A DNA stretch of 15,143 nt from JBBDZE01 sp040900345 (GTDB lineage Bacteria > Patescibacteriota > Minisyncoccia > Spechtbacterales > 2-12-FULL-38-22), in NCBI GenBank assembly GCA_040900345.1, contig JBBDZE010000031.1:1-15143 (forward strand), given 5' to 3'. The position numbers and the translations under genes were made by a program. Positions 14,066 through 15,143 of this stretch are shown in pieces. The stretch's first letter is position 1. Each line of letters begins with the position of its first letter. Under the pieces are notes generated by a model that searched no databases, was not told the DNA's origin, and was given only the letters and a program-made list of their open reading frames with translations.

Positions 14066-15143
14066 TGATACTTCCCTGAAGGCTGTCGAGTGCGTCGATA
14101 TTTTTGGCATAGTATTCGAGGGCTGCAATACTTTCCTCAAGGCGTGTCGCAAGAGTAGAAAGTTCAGCAAGTTCTTCGAATAGTTCAGGGGGGCAGCCGG
14201 TTCCCCCGCCGCATGAGCCGTTTCCCTGCGAGCAGTAGTTGCTATCGGGGCAGGAGAAGCCGGTATGAGAGCAGCTCGCCGCGCCCGCCGCCGAGGTAAG
14301 GGTGAGCAATGTTTGGCGCAGGAGGCGCTGTTCGGTGAGTACGTCGCCAAAAGGAATGGAATGTTTTGTTTGGAAACTGCCCCCCGAGGTGCTGCAGAAG
14401 AAATCTTCCTCGGTGCAGGCACTCGTAGCGGAGCCCGGACTAAGAAGGCGCACCACGGAGCACGGCACGAGGGTGCCATTGCCAGCGGCACACGAGGCTG
14501 CGGTAGTCTGGGCTTCGCCGACCGCACGGTACAACTGTGAAAGCGCGGCAAGCGATCCCTGCGCGTTTTCTAGGGCATTTTCCGCGCTGGAACGCTGGCC
14601 GAGCGGATCGCCGACGCACATCGTTCCTCGACAGGTAGCCACCTGGCAGGAGGAACAGTCGTATTCGTAGCAGGACTCTCCTGTGCCGGGGTCACACGCG
14701 GTGCAGGTCGCGGCAATGCGCCGGGAATACTGGACGGTTCCCGGCGTGCAGCGCGATGCGCTGCACTGGTCCATATACAGCGCGACGCGGTCGAGAATAG
14801 TGTTGCCGTTACGGTCTTCTTCGGCGAAGGCTGTAAGAAGCTCCTCGGTATCAGCCATGGCTTGAGAAAAATTAAGCTTACTCCAGCGGCGGCCAAACTC
14901 AAAACCCGGTTCTGCCTGGCGAGGCGCCTGAAGGCCGGGGTCGTCGCGCTCGGGGAACGATATGGGTTGTAGGCGAATGAGGTCGGGGTTGAGAGTCTGT
15001 AAAAGGAGTACGGCAAACACCAGCAACAGGATGCCGACGACCACACCGACGAGACGTTCCCGCGCCTGGGCGCGGGCCGTGGCGCTTTCTCCCGAAAGAA
15101 TGTACTGAAAGCCCACATAAATAGTAATGATAAACGCAATAAT
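14061..15143 (-). CDS. Cys-rich protein with VirB2/TrbC-like membrane module (partial at window edge)
   Basis: An open frame of 360 visible residues continuing past the right edge, so its N-terminus is missing. The first part (IIAFIITIYVGFQYILSGES and the following AREQ-type loop and helix, ending LNPDL) matches the module of the gene at 11827-13386 at about two thirds of 58 positions. Both then share an APRQ motif. Next comes an exported-looking region with a central Cys-rich block (about 122-180 of the visible protein; CTACDPGTGESCYEYDCSSC), another near 278-310, and a final coiled-coil-like helix (ELFEELAELSTLATRLEES). A GTG at 15116 is not the start, because homology continues upstream of it. 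It ends at TAG, apparently early (see the +1-frame segment). It is probably a structural or scaffold component of a pilus or secretion-like apparatus. Confidence 0.72.
   Translation of the reverse strand: MIAFIITIYVGFQYILSGESATARAQARERLVGVVVGILLLVFAVLLLQTLNPDLIRLQPISFPERDDPGLQAPRQAEPGFEFGRRWSKLNFSQAMADTEELLTAFAEEDRNGNTILDRVALYMDQCSASRCTPGTVQYSRRIAATCTACDPGTGESCYEYDCSSCQVATCRGTMCVGDPLGQRSSAENALENAQGSLAALSQLYRAVGEAQTTAASCAAGNGTLVPCSVVRLLSPGSATSACTEEDFFCSTSGGSFQTKHSIPFGDVLTEQRLLRQTLLTLTSAAGAASCSHTGFSCPDSNYCSQGNGSCGGGTGCPPELFEELAELSTLATRLEESIAALEYYAKNIDALDSLQGSIR

Noticed and set aside
14570..15139. Alternative minus-strand frame over the partial Cys-rich gene
   Set aside because: The frame giving GFQYILSGESAT matches the paralogue at 12505-12700, while this frame has no recognisable protein pattern.
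1..15143. CRISPR array, tRNA, rRNA, transposase or integrase
   Set aside because: No regularly spaced direct repeats, cloverleaf or rRNA motifs, or recombinase motifs were found on either strand by eye.
77..15143. TGA recoded as glycine or tryptophan
   Set aside because: All core genes read through without internal TGA under the standard code and use ordinary GGN and TGG codons.

Overview
The window looks like the replication-origin region of a small bacterial genome of the candidate phyla radiation (Patescibacteria, most likely Parcubacteria-like). This is inferred from gene content and style. Genes are tightly packed and mostly lack Shine-Dalgarno sequences. A dnaA-dnaN-DUF721(dciA) unit without recF diverges from an rpmH-rnpA-yidC-jag unit without yidD. 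Cys-rich secreted proteins carry the 'LNPDL' pilin-like membrane module that I associate with these phyla. The standard genetic code fits every gene: no reading frame needs TGA as sense. No gene in the window clearly ends in TGA.

Layout, left to right. 1-76: two adjacent hairpins just past the end of tyrS, the first a perfect 32-bp palindrome. 77-1264 (-): tyrosyl-tRNA synthetase. 1265-1540: noncoding, with a leader hairpin, a 126-bp element bounded by 16-bp inverted repeats, and the promoter of the next gene. 1541-4084 (+): class A penicillin-binding protein with a C-terminal Ig-like tail. 4090-7044 (-): dciA-like, dnaN and dnaA, with a strikingly G-run-rich dnaA/dnaN spacer. 7045-7247: probable oriC with DnaA boxes and divergent promoters. 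7248-10606 (+): rpmH, rnpA, yidC, jag/khpB and a MOP-superfamily flippase, a plausible single transcription unit ending at a bidirectional terminator (10669-10698). 10728-11630 (-): an orphan lipoprotein with its own promoter and a strong Shine-Dalgarno. 11827-15143 (-): an accessory secretion/pilus-like cluster that runs off the right edge.

The core genes cover initiation (DnaA), the sliding clamp (DnaN), a probable helicase loader (DciA), ribosome and RNase P components, and membrane-protein insertion (YidC), with the RNA-binding regulator Jag/KhpB beside it. PBP1, Jag and the flippase link the region to envelope growth. DnaA is bracketed by two inverted copies of a composite motif (TTTTCCCCAC plus a DnaA box).

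The most unusual part is the right-hand cluster. One protein joins a secreted lytic-transglycosylase-like domain to a VirB2/TrbC-like membrane module, resembling a VirB1-VirB2 fusion. Next to it are a small membrane-anchored protein of unknown function and a second large Cys-rich protein with a closely matching membrane module. The reading frame of that second protein appears to continue in +1 after an AGA-TAG. These genes plausibly build a cell-surface or DNA-transfer apparatus, but that function is inferred.
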